From Nocardia acididurans (GTDB lineage Bacteria > Actinomycetota > Actinomycetes > Mycobacteriales > Mycobacteriaceae), in assembly GCF_016741815.1 (NCBI RefSeq), contig NZ_JAERRJ010000002.1, positions 434,001 through 498,000 on the forward strand: a stretch of DNA of 64,000 nucleotides. Direction: 5' to 3'. How positions within the stretch are numbered: the stretch's first letter is position 1; each line of letters begins with the position of its first letter. The notes below the pieces were generated by a model. The model had not been told where the DNA came from and ran no database searches. It was given only the letters and a program-made list of their open reading frames with translations. Made by a program: the position numbers and the translations under genes. Shown one piece after another: positions 9,101-17,470 of this stretch.

Positions 9101-9285
9101 CAATTTTTGACATTGCCCAGCTCAGGAACAAATCCGGAACCCGGCCCGTTGAACCAGTGCGACCGAAAGCCCGACAGTGTAACGGCTCCGGTCCCAGGGG
9201 CGAAAAATCAGGCGACTACGGCATGACCGTTGTGCCACCATATGTTTCGACGATGATCAATCGACCCGCCCTCGGGTCACGCACA

Positions 9286-9444
9286 GCAGGAAGGAGGAGG
9301 CAGATGAATCCGGTTTTCCCCGAACACAATCCGATGTTGCAGGGCATGCGAGCGCCAATGGCGGTCGGTACCGAGCGCACCCTGTGCGCCGCCCGGATCA
9401 CTGATCGCCTCCTCCCGCTCGTCTGAGGCTTCCGTCCTTCCTGC
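9286..9444 (+). promoter_or_regulatory. long-range pairing that covers a strong Shine-Dalgarno
   Basis: The Shine-Dalgarno tract in front of the 41-codon ORF can pair twice with sequence at the end of that ORF. GCAGGAAGGA (9286-9295) is the exact complement of TCCTTCCTGC (9435-9444), and GGAGGAGGC (9293-9301) is the exact complement of GCCTCCTCC (9407-9415). The two helices are nested in the same order, so both can form over most of their length. A small hairpin GACCCG/CGGGTC (9263-9278) precedes them. Confidence 0.5.
9304..9426 (+). CDS. small ORF (41 aa), possible leader peptide
   Basis: A 41-codon ORF starting with ATG 6 bases after an exceptionally strong ribosome site (aaggaggagg). The peptide begins MNPVFPEHNP and ends ARITDRLLPLV. 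It has no transmembrane segment, signal peptide or known motif. It is the only short ORF here with such a site and ends 51 bp before the HNH endonuclease gene, which itself lacks a clear ribosome site. A role as leader peptide or translational coupler for the HNH gene is possible. The function is unknown, and translation has to be shown. Confidence 0.5.
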   Translation: MNPVFPEHNPMLQGMRAPMAVGTERTLCAARITDRLLPLV

Positions 9445-9477
9445 TTTCCCGTTCACGACACATCATTCGCACGAAAC

Positions 9478-10035
9478 ATGGTGAGCCCCATGCTGTCCCG
9501 TCATGCCGAAGACCCGGAGATAACCGCAGACAACTGGATACACAGCGGAGTGCTGGTGCTGAACGCCTCCTACGAGGCCCTGCACGAGATCCGCGCCGAA
9601 CGTGCCGTCGTGCTGCTGCTCAGCGGCGCCGCCGAGACGGTGGCCGCCAAGGCGCCGCACTTCCCCATCCGCTCGAAGCATGTCGAGATCGCGCTGCCGG
9701 AAACCATCCGGCTGACCCGATACGTATATCTCGAGCACCGGGTCCTCGTACACGACGACGACAGCCGCGCCACCCTCGCCGCCATCCTGCGGCGCGACGC
9801 CTACCGGTGCGGGTACTGCGCCGGCTGGGCCCGCACCGTCGACCACATCCGCCCGCGGTCCAAGGGCGGCCCGAACACCTGGGCCAACCTGATCGCCGCG
9901 TGCGGACCGTGCAACACCTACAAGGCGGACCGGACTCCCGAGGAGGCCGGGATGCGACTGCTCTGGGAGCCCAAGGCCCCCAAGGACATGGAGAGAAAGC
10001 AGCGGCAGATCTGGAAGGAACTGGCCGCTTCGTGA
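9478..10035 (+). CDS. HNH endonuclease family protein
   Basis: A 185-residue protein of the HNH family frequent in actinobacterial genomes. The nuclease motif is in the C-terminal half: a CGYC zinc knuckle at about residue 110, then TVDHIRPRSKGG (the first His of the HNH pair), then NTWANLIAACGPCN with the second zinc pair and the HNH Asn, and a Lys. The N-terminal 90 residues match the region preceding HNH in these proteins (VLNASYEALHEI). It probably cleaves or nicks DNA; the biological role of this group is not settled. ATG at 9478 has no evident Shine-Dalgarno; ATG at 9490 is an alternative. WhiB follows 34 bp later. Confidence 0.88.
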   Translation: MVSPMLSRHAEDPEITADNWIHSGVLVLNASYEALHEIRAERAVVLLLSGAAETVAAKAPHFPIRSKHVEIALPETIRLTRYVYLEHRVLVHDDDSRATLAAILRRDAYRCGYCAGWARTVDHIRPRSKGGPNTWANLIAACGPCNTYKADRTPEEAGMRLLWEPKAPKDMERKQRQIWKELAAS

Positions 10036-10069
10036 ATCGCGTGATCGGACATGAAAGGAGATAGATCCG

Positions 10070-10336
10070 ATGACGAAAACTGCACTGGCGGAGCCGACCC
10101 TGGCGGATCTGCTCCCCATCTCCGATTCGAAGGACTACTGGCAGCACGCCGCATGCCAGGGCGACCCCAACCATGAGGCGTGGTTCCCCTACCCCTCGCA
10201 GGACTTCGACTACGCGCGAAGCATCTGCAGCGGCTGCCCGATCCGCCGCGAGTGCGGCGAGTTCGCCACCCGCACCGGCCAGTCCGGTGTGTGGGGCGGG
10301 CACGAGTACGACCGCGGCAAGATGATTCGGGAATAA
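10070..10336 (+). CDS. WhiB family iron-sulfur transcriptional regulator
   Basis: An 88-residue WhiB-like protein. The four Fe-S cysteines are at about positions 29, 53, 56 and 62 (AACQGD, then SICSGCPIRREC), followed by the GVWGG turn and a short basic tail (YDRGKMIRE) for DNA contact. Such proteins hold a redox/NO-sensitive 4Fe-4S cluster and usually work with the principal sigma factor. The start is preceded by aaaggagat, an ideal ribosome site. It does not match WhiB1-WhiB7 well enough to give a symbol. It lies behind the HNH gene and ahead of a strong terminator, so the two may form one transcript. Confidence 0.93.
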   Translation: MTKTALAEPTLADLLPISDSKDYWQHAACQGDPNHEAWFPYPSQDFDYARSICSGCPIRRECGEFATRTGQSGVWGGHEYDRGKMIRE

Positions 10337-10445
10337 CTCTCTGGAGTCTCCCAGGGGTTCCACCCCTGGACCCCAAGGCCGCCCGGCGGCGGGAACGAGA
10401 CCTGGAGGCGGACCAGTGGTACGCCCCGGCCGGAGCCCCGAATTC

Positions 10446-10479
10446 CAGTGCCCTCGGACCGAACGGTCCGGGGGCACTG
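10446..10479 (+). terminator. strong hairpin terminator after whiB
   Basis: A 15-bp stem with one T-G pair, CAGTGCCC-T-CGGACC and its complement, has a GAAC tetraloop and is followed by ctgtttcg. It ends the HNH-WhiB unit. The stretch 10337-10445 shows nothing else. Confidence 0.8.
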
Positions 10480-10563
10480 CTGTTTCGCAATACCATGCCG
10501 GTCGGCTTTCGCGTTACGGGCTGGTACAGGTGTGGAAGATCGCCGCAACTTAGACTGATCGCC

Positions 10564-12234
10564 GTGGGAACTCATCGCGCCGCGAGCCGATCACGGGGTG
10601 TCAGCAGGGGACCGGTTATCGCAGTGGTGGCGGTGATCGTGCTGGTACTGGCCGTGGGCGGCTGGATCTGGCTGCAGCAACGCGCCGACAGGCAGGACAG
10701 TGCGGCGGCGGCGTCCTGTGTCGAGGGGACCACGACGCTCGCGGTGACGGTGGATCCGGCGATCGCCGCACCCGTGCGGGCGGCAGCGGACCGCTACAAC
10801 GCGACCGCGCCCGTGGTGCGGGATCACTGCGCGCAGGTGGCGGTGAATCCACAGCCGTCGGCGGCGGTGGCCGCGGCGTTCGCCTCGAATACCTGGGATC
10901 CGGCCCTGGGCGCGCAGCCCGCGCTGTGGATTCCGGATTCGGCGCGGTCCATCGAGCTCATGCGGGTGCCGGGGCTGGTGCAGGGCACGCCCGCGCCGGT
11001 CGCGGTCAGTCCGATCGTGCTCGCGGTGCCCGCCGAACTGCGTCAGGCGCTGGAGTCCGCGAAGGTGACGTGGGCGGATCTGCCCACGCTGCAACAGGGT
11101 TCGCTCGCGAATGCCGGGCTGCCGCAGTGGGGCGGTCTGCGGCTGGCGATGCCGTCCGGTGCCACCGCCCTCGGGGTGGCCACGGCGGTCGGCTCGGGTG
11201 TCTCGGGTACCGATCCGCTCGATGAGACGGCCGCCCGGTCGGGTCAGGTGGTGTCGGCGATCTCCGGGCTGGCGGCGGGTGCGCCCGCGGCGCAGGACAC
11301 CGAGGCCGCCCTCACGGCACTGAACGCCGCCCCCGAGGCCGACGCCGCCATGCACGCGGTGGCCGCTACCGAACAGCAAATTCGAGGCCGGGCCGCGCTC
11401 ACCGCCTTCCGCCCCACCGGCAACGGCCCGCAGGCCGACTACCCGGCCGCCCAGATCTCCGGCTCCTGGGTGGATCGCACGCAGAACCAGGTGGCCGGGC
11501 TCTTCGCCGACTTCCTGCGCGCCCCCGAACAGTCGACGCTGTTCACCGACAACGGTTTCGCCGCCGCGCCCCCGGCGACGGCGGCCGTCCCGGCGCGCGC
11601 GGTGCTGGAGAAGCTGAACCAGGTCCTCGCGCATCCGGTGCTCGGCGTGCAGGCCACCGTCCTGCTCGACACCTCGTCGTCCATGAGCACCCAGGACGGC
11701 GGCCTCACCCGCCTGGCCAACTCCATCGGCGCGCTCGTCTCCACCATGAACGTGATGCCGCCCGACTTCGGCATGGGCGTCTGGGCCTACGCCAAGAACC
11801 TCGACGGCAGCACGCCGTACAAGATCCTCACCCCCACCGCGCCGCTGACCGTGGACCAGCGCACCGCGCTCACCCAATCCCTCACGACGGCAACGGCTTC
11901 CACCTCCAAGACCGATCGCACCTACCCCACCCTGCAGGCCGCCTACCGCAGCGCGCTCACCGGATACGCTGCCGCGCGCACGAATTCGATCCTGCTCATC
12001 ACCGACGGCCCCGACGACGACTCCCCCGTCACCGGTGATCAGCTGCTGGCCGACCTCACCGCCGCCATGGATCCGGCCAAGCCCGTCCGCATCGATGTCA
12101 TCGTGATCAACGGCCCCGGCACGCAGACCCTGCAGACCCTGGCGCAGCGCACCGGCGGCAGCTACACCAAGCTGGCCACCAGCAATGACCTGGCCTTCGG
12201 CACGGCGGTGTCGCAGGCGCTCACCACACCCTGA
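10564..12234 (+). CDS. membrane-anchored solute-binding/VWA domain protein
   Basis: A 556-residue exported protein. After a basic start there is one transmembrane anchor (about residues 20-38, VIAVVAVIVLVLAVGG), then a periplasmic-binding-protein-like region (about 45-330) and a von Willebrand A domain (about 365-550). The VWA domain has a complete metal site, LLDTSSSMS at about residue 368, and LLITDGPDDD later. GTG at 10564 is chosen since it places the anchor at the N-terminus and avoids reading through the terminator. Solute-binding plus VWA architectures are common in actinobacteria; ligand and partner are unknown. The next gene encodes a small membrane protein 90 bp downstream. Confidence 0.85.
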   Translation: MGTHRAASRSRGVSRGPVIAVVAVIVLVLAVGGWIWLQQRADRQDSAAAASCVEGTTTLAVTVDPAIAAPVRAAADRYNATAPVVRDHCAQVAVNPQPSAAVAAAFASNTWDPALGAQPALWIPDSARSIELMRVPGLVQGTPAPVAVSPIVLAVPAELRQALESAKVTWADLPTLQQGSLANAGLPQWGGLRLAMPSGATALGVATAVGSGVSGTDPLDETAARSGQVVSAISGLAAGAPAAQDTEAALTALNAAPEADAAMHAVAATEQQIRGRAALTAFRPTGNGPQADYPAAQISGSWVDRTQNQVAGLFADFLRAPEQSTLFTDNGFAAAPPATAAVPARAVLEKLNQVLAHPVLGVQATVLLDTSSSMSTQDGGLTRLANSIGALVSTMNVMPPDFGMGVWAYAKNLDGSTPYKILTPTAPLTVDQRTALTQSLTTATASTSKTDRTYPTLQAAYRSALTGYAAARTNSILLITDGPDDDSPVTGDQLLADLTAAMDPAKPVRIDVIVINGPGTQTLQTLAQRTGGSYTKLATSNDLAFGTAVSQALTTP

Positions 12235-12239
12235 GCGCA

Positions 12240-12316
12240 ACCCCTTCGGCATGTCTTCGCGAACTCCCAGCTAACTCATGGGAGATTCGAGAAAAGCCAT
12301 TCTCCACCGAAGGGGT
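12240..12316 (+). promoter_or_regulatory. structured 5' leader sequestering the ribosome site
   Basis: A closing helix, ACCCCTTCGG (12240-12249) with CCGAAGGGGT (12307-12316), is perfect over 10 bp. It encloses two further hairpins: CTCCCA/TGGGAG (12264-12284) and GAGAA/TTCTC (12289-12304). The 3' strand of the closing helix contains AAGGGG, the ribosome site of the gene starting at 12324, so the fold would hide it. It begins 6 bp after the VWA stop and might alternatively be a terminator. Confidence 0.5.
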
Positions 12317-12323
12317 ACACATC

Positions 12324-12740
12324 ATGGCGCACAGCACGGACACCGAGGGCAGCTCGGTCAAACAGGGTTTCGCCGCGGGCGGATCGATCGCCGCGGGCGT
12401 GGTCCTGTTTGTCATCGGTGTGCTGTCCATCCTCGAGGGCATCTCCGCGGTTGCCTCCGATGATCTGCTCATCGTCAATGTCAACGACTACCTGTACAAG
12501 TTCAACACCACGGGCTGGGGCTGGACACACATCATCATCGGCGGCCTGGTGGTCATCGCGGCCGTCGGCCTGATGGCGGGTACCACCTGGGGCCGCGCGG
12601 CGGCGATCGTGCTGGCGGCGGCGTCCATCGTCGCCAACTTCCTGTGGCTGCCCTATTATCCGGCGTGGTCGCTGCTGATCATCGCGCTGGATGTGTTCGT
12701 GATCTGGGCCGTCGCCACCTGGAAGCCCAGCAACGCCTGA
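12324..12740 (+). CDS. DUF7144-type four-helix membrane protein
   Basis: A 138-residue membrane protein with four transmembrane helices (about 17-43, 68-88, 90-108 and 112-132) and a small loop with VNVNDYLYKFNTTGWGW between the first two. The pattern TGWGWTHIIIGGL and the later WLPYYPAW match the DUF7144 family of actinobacterial membrane proteins; the function is unknown. The ribosome site aggggt is 7 bases before the ATG and is part of the leader helix. It lies between the VWA protein and a Ser/Thr kinase gene on the same strand. Confidence 0.82.
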   Translation: MAHSTDTEGSSVKQGFAAGGSIAAGVVLFVIGVLSILEGISAVASDDLLIVNVNDYLYKFNTTGWGWTHIIIGGLVVIAAVGLMAGTTWGRAAAIVLAAASIVANFLWLPYYPAWSLLIIALDVFVIWAVATWKPSNA

Positions 12741-12885
12741 CCGGCTCCGCTGTCCGACTGCGCCCCGGCGACTGCCGAAGTCGTTGGGGCGCAGTGCTGT
12801 TCACGTCCGGACCAGCGGTTGCCGGATACCGCCTGCTACGATTCGCGCACGACGTCCCGGGGCGGAGGGGGAGGCGAGAGCGCGG

Positions 12886-14754
12886 ATGGTCGAGCCGGGC
12901 ACCGTCTTCGCCGGGTACATCGTGCACCGCCGGATCGGCGCCGGCGGAATGGGAACGGTCTATCTGGCCCGCCATCCCCGGCTGCCCATCGATGTCGCCC
13001 TCAAGGTGCTCGACCCGGCACTCGGCCGCACCCCGCAGGACCGCGCCCGCTTCGAACGTGAAGCCGATATCGCCGCCCGCATGCGACACCCCCATATCGT
13101 TCCCGTCCACGACCGCGGCGCCGAAGGCGACTACCTCTGGATCGCCATGGATTACGTCGACGGCTGCGACGCCGCCCAGCTCCTCGAGCGCGGCCCCCTG
13201 CCGCCCGCCGTCGCGATCGACATCGTCGCCCAGGCCGCCGACGCCCTCGACCACGCCCACACCCACCGCGTCCTGCACCGCGACATCAAACCCGCCAACC
13301 TCCTCATCGCCACCGTCAACCACCGAAAACACGTCTACCTCAGCGATTTCGGCATCTCCCGCCTGATGGACGACACCGCCTCGGCCACCGCCGTCCGCGC
13401 CAGCTTCGCCTACGCCGCCCCCGAACTCCTCACCGGCGACCCGGTCGACGAACGCGCCGACCTCTACTCCCTCGGCGCCACCCTCTACCACCTCCTCACC
13501 GGCCGCGTCCCCTTCCCCCGCCGCTCCCTCGCCGCCGTCATGCACGCCCACCTCAACGAAACCCCACCCCCACTGGCGGACCACCGCCCCGACCTCCCCG
13601 CGACTCTCGACGAAGTCCTGCACCGCGCCCTGTCCAAGGCCCCCGGCGAACGCTTCCCATCCGGCCGAGCACTGGCGGTAGCGGCACGAAAAGCACTGCA
13701 CAACAATGCCTCCCACACCGGCCACCGCAGCACCGAACCTGCCGGCCGACCCCGCGACGGCAGAACCGACGGCGGCGAAACCCCGGACGAGAGCAGATCG
13801 CGCCATGACGCCGCCTCCCCCGCCGACACCGAACCCTCTGGCCGAGACTCGGCCGGTCGCGGGGCGTTCACCGGCGAGTCCGGAGCCGCAGCGGGAACTC
13901 TCGATGATGCCGGGCGTGTGCAGGGCCCGGTCGCGGACGACGAGAGCTGGGCCGCGGCATTATTGGATGCACCGTTCCCCGGCAGGTTCGGTGCCGCGAA
14001 CCCGCGCGTGTCCGACACCGCAGGCGCGCGCGACGGTGATTCGAGTGGGCAGGGCCCCGCGAATTCGGCGAGGTCGGAGGACGGTCCACCGCTCGCGCCG
14101 CCCACCGATCGTCCACCCGCCGTCGAGGCGGAGCGCACCGAGATCATCTGGCGCGGTTCGATTTCGGGTGGACCGGATTATCCGCCGGGGGCTCCGGCCG
14201 ACCGGCCTTCTCCTTCGGCGATGCGTCCACATCCCGCACCGCGCCGCCGGGCGCGCAACCGGGCGATGCTGGCCGGATCGGTCGCGGGCATCCTGGTCGT
14301 CGCCGCGCTTCTCGTCCCCTACCTCATGACCCACGGCAAGTATTACGTCGGCCAGCAGAGCGGTCGCGTGGTGCTGTTCCAGGGCAGCCCGTCCGCGCTG
14401 CTCGGCTTCAGCCTGCACGAGATCGAGCAAGCCGTGTGCGTCACGCGCGCCGGGGACGTCCATCTGGCGGACCCCGGGGCAGGTTTCCCCGCCGGCTGCC
14501 GGGAACTGCTCGTCACCGATCTGGTGAGCACCGCCCAGGTGCAGGTGGCGCGCGGCCTCCCGACCGGATCGCGTGACGAGGCCCTCGTCCAACTCCAGGT
14601 CCTCACCCGGCAGCACCTGCTCCCGCCCTGCGCCGTCGCGGCCACCCAGCCCTCCGACGCCCCGCCCAGCACGACAACCGCGCCCCCGACCGTCACCGCT
14701 CCGCCCCTCGGACCCGCCTCGACGGCAGGTCAGAGCTGCCGGGTGTCGGAATGA
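12886..14754 (+). CDS. Ser/Thr protein kinase with PstP-like extracellular tail
   Basis: A 622-residue Hanks-type kinase. The catalytic core is complete: GAGGMGTVYLA (about 18-28), Lys40, HRDIKPANLL with Asp133, DFG at 154-156, and AYAAPELL. A disordered, acidic-polar linker of about 160 residues follows, then a transmembrane helix at about 459-482, then an exported domain of about 100 residues starting KYYVGQQSGRVVLFQG and a Pro/Thr-rich end. The exported part resembles the small extracellular tail of PP2C phosphatase PstP rather than the PASTA sensors of PknB. I chose ATG 12886 because gaggg precedes it and it starts the kinase domain normally. A paralogous kinase follows 250 bp downstream. 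Confidence 0.92.
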   Translation: MVEPGTVFAGYIVHRRIGAGGMGTVYLARHPRLPIDVALKVLDPALGRTPQDRARFEREADIAARMRHPHIVPVHDRGAEGDYLWIAMDYVDGCDAAQLLERGPLPPAVAIDIVAQAADALDHAHTHRVLHRDIKPANLLIATVNHRKHVYLSDFGISRLMDDTASATAVRASFAYAAPELLTGDPVDERADLYSLGATLYHLLTGRVPFPRRSLAAVMHAHLNETPPPLADHRPDLPATLDEVLHRALSKAPGERFPSGRALAVAARKALHNNASHTGHRSTEPAGRPRDGRTDGGETPDESRSRHDAASPADTEPSGRDSAGRGAFTGESGAAAGTLDDAGRVQGPVADDESWAAALLDAPFPGRFGAANPRVSDTAGARDGDSSGQGPANSARSEDGPPLAPPTDRPPAVEAERTEIIWRGSISGGPDYPPGAPADRPSPSAMRPHPAPRRRARNRAMLAGSVAGILVVAALLVPYLMTHGKYYVGQQSGRVVLFQGSPSALLGFSLHEIEQAVCVTRAGDVHLADPGAGFPAGCRELLVTDLVSTAQVQVARGLPTGSRDEALVQLQVLTRQHLLPPCAVAATQPSDAPPSTTTAPPTVTAPPLGPASTAGQSCRVSE

Positions 14755-15004
14755 TTCCGCGTTTGAACCTGAAGGCGGTATCCGGCTCGCCGACCGATGC
14801 CCAGGTCGCGGGCAGGATCGCCCGGGTTCGACCGTCCCGAGCCGACCGTGGATCACGGATGCCGGAACCGGGTGGGCGGCAGCGGGGTTCGCCATCGCGT
14901 TACCGCGGAGCTCAGCTGACGCGATAATGCTTTGCACGGGCAACGTGCACGAGCGAAGGCGGGTGTATGGGTCGACGTAGCAGAGCGGGCGAGGGCGGGG
15001 CCGG

Positions 15005-17395
15005 GTGACATTGCAGCCTGGCGCCGTATTCGCCGGATACACCATCCAACGTTTGATCGGCGCCGGTGGGATGGGTTCGGTGTATCTCGCACGCCATCCT
15101 CGATTGCCGATGAATGTGGCGTTGAAAGTTCTCCTGCCCGAGCTGGGGCGCGACACCGAGGCCCGGGCGTATTTCCATCGGGAAGCGGATATTGTTGCGC
15201 GGCTGCAGCATCCGCATATCGTGCGGGTGCACGATCGCGGGGCGGAGGGCGATCACCTGTGGATCGCCATGGACTATGTGAACGGGCCCGATATCGCGCA
15301 GCTGCTCAGGAGCGGCCCGCTGCCCCCGCAGCGCGCGCTGGACATCATCGGCCAGGCGGCGCAGGGGCTCGATCACGCGCACCGGCAGGGGGTGCTGCAT
15401 CGCGACGTCAAGCCAGCGAATCTGCTGACCACGGTCGGGGCGGGGCGGCCGCATGTCTACCTCACCGATTTCGGGATCGCGCGCACCTCCGACGATCCGA
15501 CCACGGTGACCGCGTCGGTACGCGCCACCTTCGCCTACGCCGCCCCGGAACTGCTCACCGGCGGCGTGCTCGACCATCGCGCCGATGTCTACGCGCTGGG
15601 CGCCACGCTGTACCGCCTGCTCACCAATACGGTTCCATTCCCCCGCGACACCCTCGCCGCGATCCTGCACGCCCACCTCAGCCAGCCGCCGCCGCAGCCC
15701 ACGGCGGTCCGCTCGGATCTGCCCGCCCGCTTCGACCAGGTCATCGCGATCGCCATGGCCAAGAACCCCGCCGACCGGTACCCGACCTGTCTGGCGCTGG
15801 CGCACGCCGCGCATGTGGCCCTGCAGTCCGGGCACACCACCGGCCCCCGCCACCGGGTGCCGCCCACCCGCCCGATCGAGGCCTCCGGCCAGCCGAACAC
15901 GGTGTCGTCCGTGGTGCGCCCGGACTCGAATCCGGCCCTCCCCCAGGCGGATCCGCTGTCACCACAGCCGTACGTGGCCCCCACCCTGATGAATCCGGCC
16001 GTCCACCAACCGCGTACCGCACCGACCACGATGAATCCCGCCGTCCACCCGGCCGATCCGGTTCGCCCGCAGTCGAATCCGCGCCTGCCCCAACCGCACA
16101 CCGCGCCACCCCACCCGTACACCTCCGGCCCGCAGCCGCTGCCCGCCGGTCCGCAGCCGTATACCACCGGGCAGCAGCCGCGGCCTTCCGGCCCTCAGCC
16201 GTACGCCTCTGGCCGCCAGCCGTTGGTTTCGGGGCAACAGCCCTACCCCTCAGGCCCCCAGCCGTACCCCTCTGGACCACAACCGCATACTTCCGCGTCC
16301 CAGCCGTATCCGATCTTGTCGGACCCGAATACTCTTCCGCCCCCGCCGGTTACGCCCCCTGCCACGAAGCCGCGCGCACTGACGCGACGGCGCTTCCTGT
16401 TCGCCGCCGCGGTGGCGGTGCCGGTGGCCGCGGCGGCCGGTGCGATCCCGCTGCTCGTCGATCGCGACGGCTCGCGTTCCTCGGGGGCGGGCGCCCGGCT
16501 GCGGGCGGTGCTCAGCGGCCATACCGGCCTGGTGCACGCCGTGGCCTTCAGCCCGGACGGAAAGACCCTCGCCACAGCGAGTTTCGACAATACGGCCCGG
16601 CTCTGGGATGTCGAGGCGCAAGCCCAGCGGGGCGAGCCGCTGACCGGCCACACCGATCGCGTCCGCTCGGTCGTCTTCAGTCCCGATGGCACGCTGCTGG
16701 CGACCACCAGCGCCGACACCACGGCCCGCCTGTGGTCCGTGACCACCGGCCACCAGTCCGGCGACACCCTCACCGAGGGTTCGGTGTCCATCAACGGCAT
16801 CGCCTTCAGCCCGGACGGCACGCTGCTGGCCATTGCCGCCAGCGACAGCACCGTACGTTTCCGATCTCTGAAAACCCATGCCCTGTCCGGTGATTCGCTC
16901 ACCGGCCACAATGGCGCGGTGAGTTCGGTGGCCTTCAGCCCGGACGGCACCACCGTCGCCACTTCGAGTTTCGACACCACGCTGCGCTTGTGGGACCTGC
17001 GCACCCGCCAGTCCATCAGCGACCCGCTCACCGGCCACACCGACCGGGTCCGCACCATCACCTTCAACGCGGACGGCACCCTGCTGGCCACCAACAGCGC
17101 CGATGCCACCGCCCGGATCTGGGATGTCCGCACCCGCAAACAGCTGGGCGACCCCATCTCCGGCCACTCGGCAGGCATCCGCTCGGTGGCCTTCAGCCCC
17201 GACGGCGGCACCCTGGTCACCACCAGCGACGACCAGACCGCCCGGCTCTGGGATATCGAGTCCCGTGCCCCGATCGGCGACCCGCTCACCGGTCACACCG
17301 ATGCCGTCTACGCCGCCGCCTTCTCCCCGGACGGCTCGCTGCTCGCCACCACCAGCAGCGACAAGACCATCCGTCTCTGGACAGTCAGCCGTTGA
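15005..17395 (+). CDS. Ser/Thr protein kinase with C-terminal WD40 propeller
   Basis: A 796-residue kinase closely related to the one upstream. The core runs to about residue 275 with GAGGMGSVYLA, Lys41, HRDVKPANLL and DFGIAR all intact. A Pro/Gln-rich linker (about 280-450) leads to a twin-arginine-like transmembrane segment (RRRFLFAAAVAVPVAA, about 461). Seven WD40 repeats (about 499-796) follow, each with the SPDG or NADG turn and a W/F-D-like end (RLWDV), enough for one closed propeller. With the kinase inside, the propeller would be outside. GTG 15005 is preceded by a purine-rich stretch. It is likely a receptor kinase whose ligand is read by the propeller. Confidence 0.93.
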   Translation: MTLQPGAVFAGYTIQRLIGAGGMGSVYLARHPRLPMNVALKVLLPELGRDTEARAYFHREADIVARLQHPHIVRVHDRGAEGDHLWIAMDYVNGPDIAQLLRSGPLPPQRALDIIGQAAQGLDHAHRQGVLHRDVKPANLLTTVGAGRPHVYLTDFGIARTSDDPTTVTASVRATFAYAAPELLTGGVLDHRADVYALGATLYRLLTNTVPFPRDTLAAILHAHLSQPPPQPTAVRSDLPARFDQVIAIAMAKNPADRYPTCLALAHAAHVALQSGHTTGPRHRVPPTRPIEASGQPNTVSSVVRPDSNPALPQADPLSPQPYVAPTLMNPAVHQPRTAPTTMNPAVHPADPVRPQSNPRLPQPHTAPPHPYTSGPQPLPAGPQPYTTGQQPRPSGPQPYASGRQPLVSGQQPYPSGPQPYPSGPQPHTSASQPYPILSDPNTLPPPPVTPPATKPRALTRRRFLFAAAVAVPVAAAAGAIPLLVDRDGSRSSGAGARLRAVLSGHTGLVHAVAFSPDGKTLATASFDNTARLWDVEAQAQRGEPLTGHTDRVRSVVFSPDGTLLATTSADTTARLWSVTTGHQSGDTLTEGSVSINGIAFSPDGTLLAIAASDSTVRFRSLKTHALSGDSLTGHNGAVSSVAFSPDGTTVATSSFDTTLRLWDLRTRQSISDPLTGHTDRVRTITFNADGTLLATNSADATARIWDVRTRKQLGDPISGHSAGIRSVAFSPDGGTLVTTSDDQTARLWDIESRAPIGDPLTGHTDAVYAAAFSPDGSLLATTSSDKTIRLWTVSR
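16120..16312 (+). repeat. tandem Pro/Gln-rich repeat in kinase linker
   Basis: About nine imperfect copies of a 21-24 base unit encode SGPQPY-like hexa/heptapeptides (for example PQPYPSGPQPYPSG). They form the flexible juxtamembrane linker of the WD40 kinase. The copies at 16247-16280 are nearly identical, so copy number may vary between strains. Confidence 0.75.
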
Positions 17396-17419
17396 ATCGA
17401 ACGAGCCGCTGAACGCACC

Positions 17420-17451
17420 GCGCCCCACCGATTCGGAAACCGGTGGGGCGC
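17420..17451. terminator. bidirectional hairpin terminator
   Basis: A perfect 11-bp inverted repeat GCGCCCCACCG / CGGTGGGGCGC with a 10-base loop lies between the convergent WD40 kinase and gcvP genes. It can serve both directions. Confidence 0.8.
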
Positions 17452-17470
17452 AGCGTGTTCACGAGAGTGC

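Noticed and set aside
10591-12252. A 553-codon open frame on the minus strand opposite the VWA gene
   Set aside because: Its composition is Arg/Gly/His-rich with no domain; the plus strand has a membrane anchor and a VWA metal site.
16504-17392. CRISPR-like or other DNA repeats
   Set aside because: The periodicity of about 126 bases is due to WD40 repeats in the kinase; the DNA copies differ and there are no spacers.
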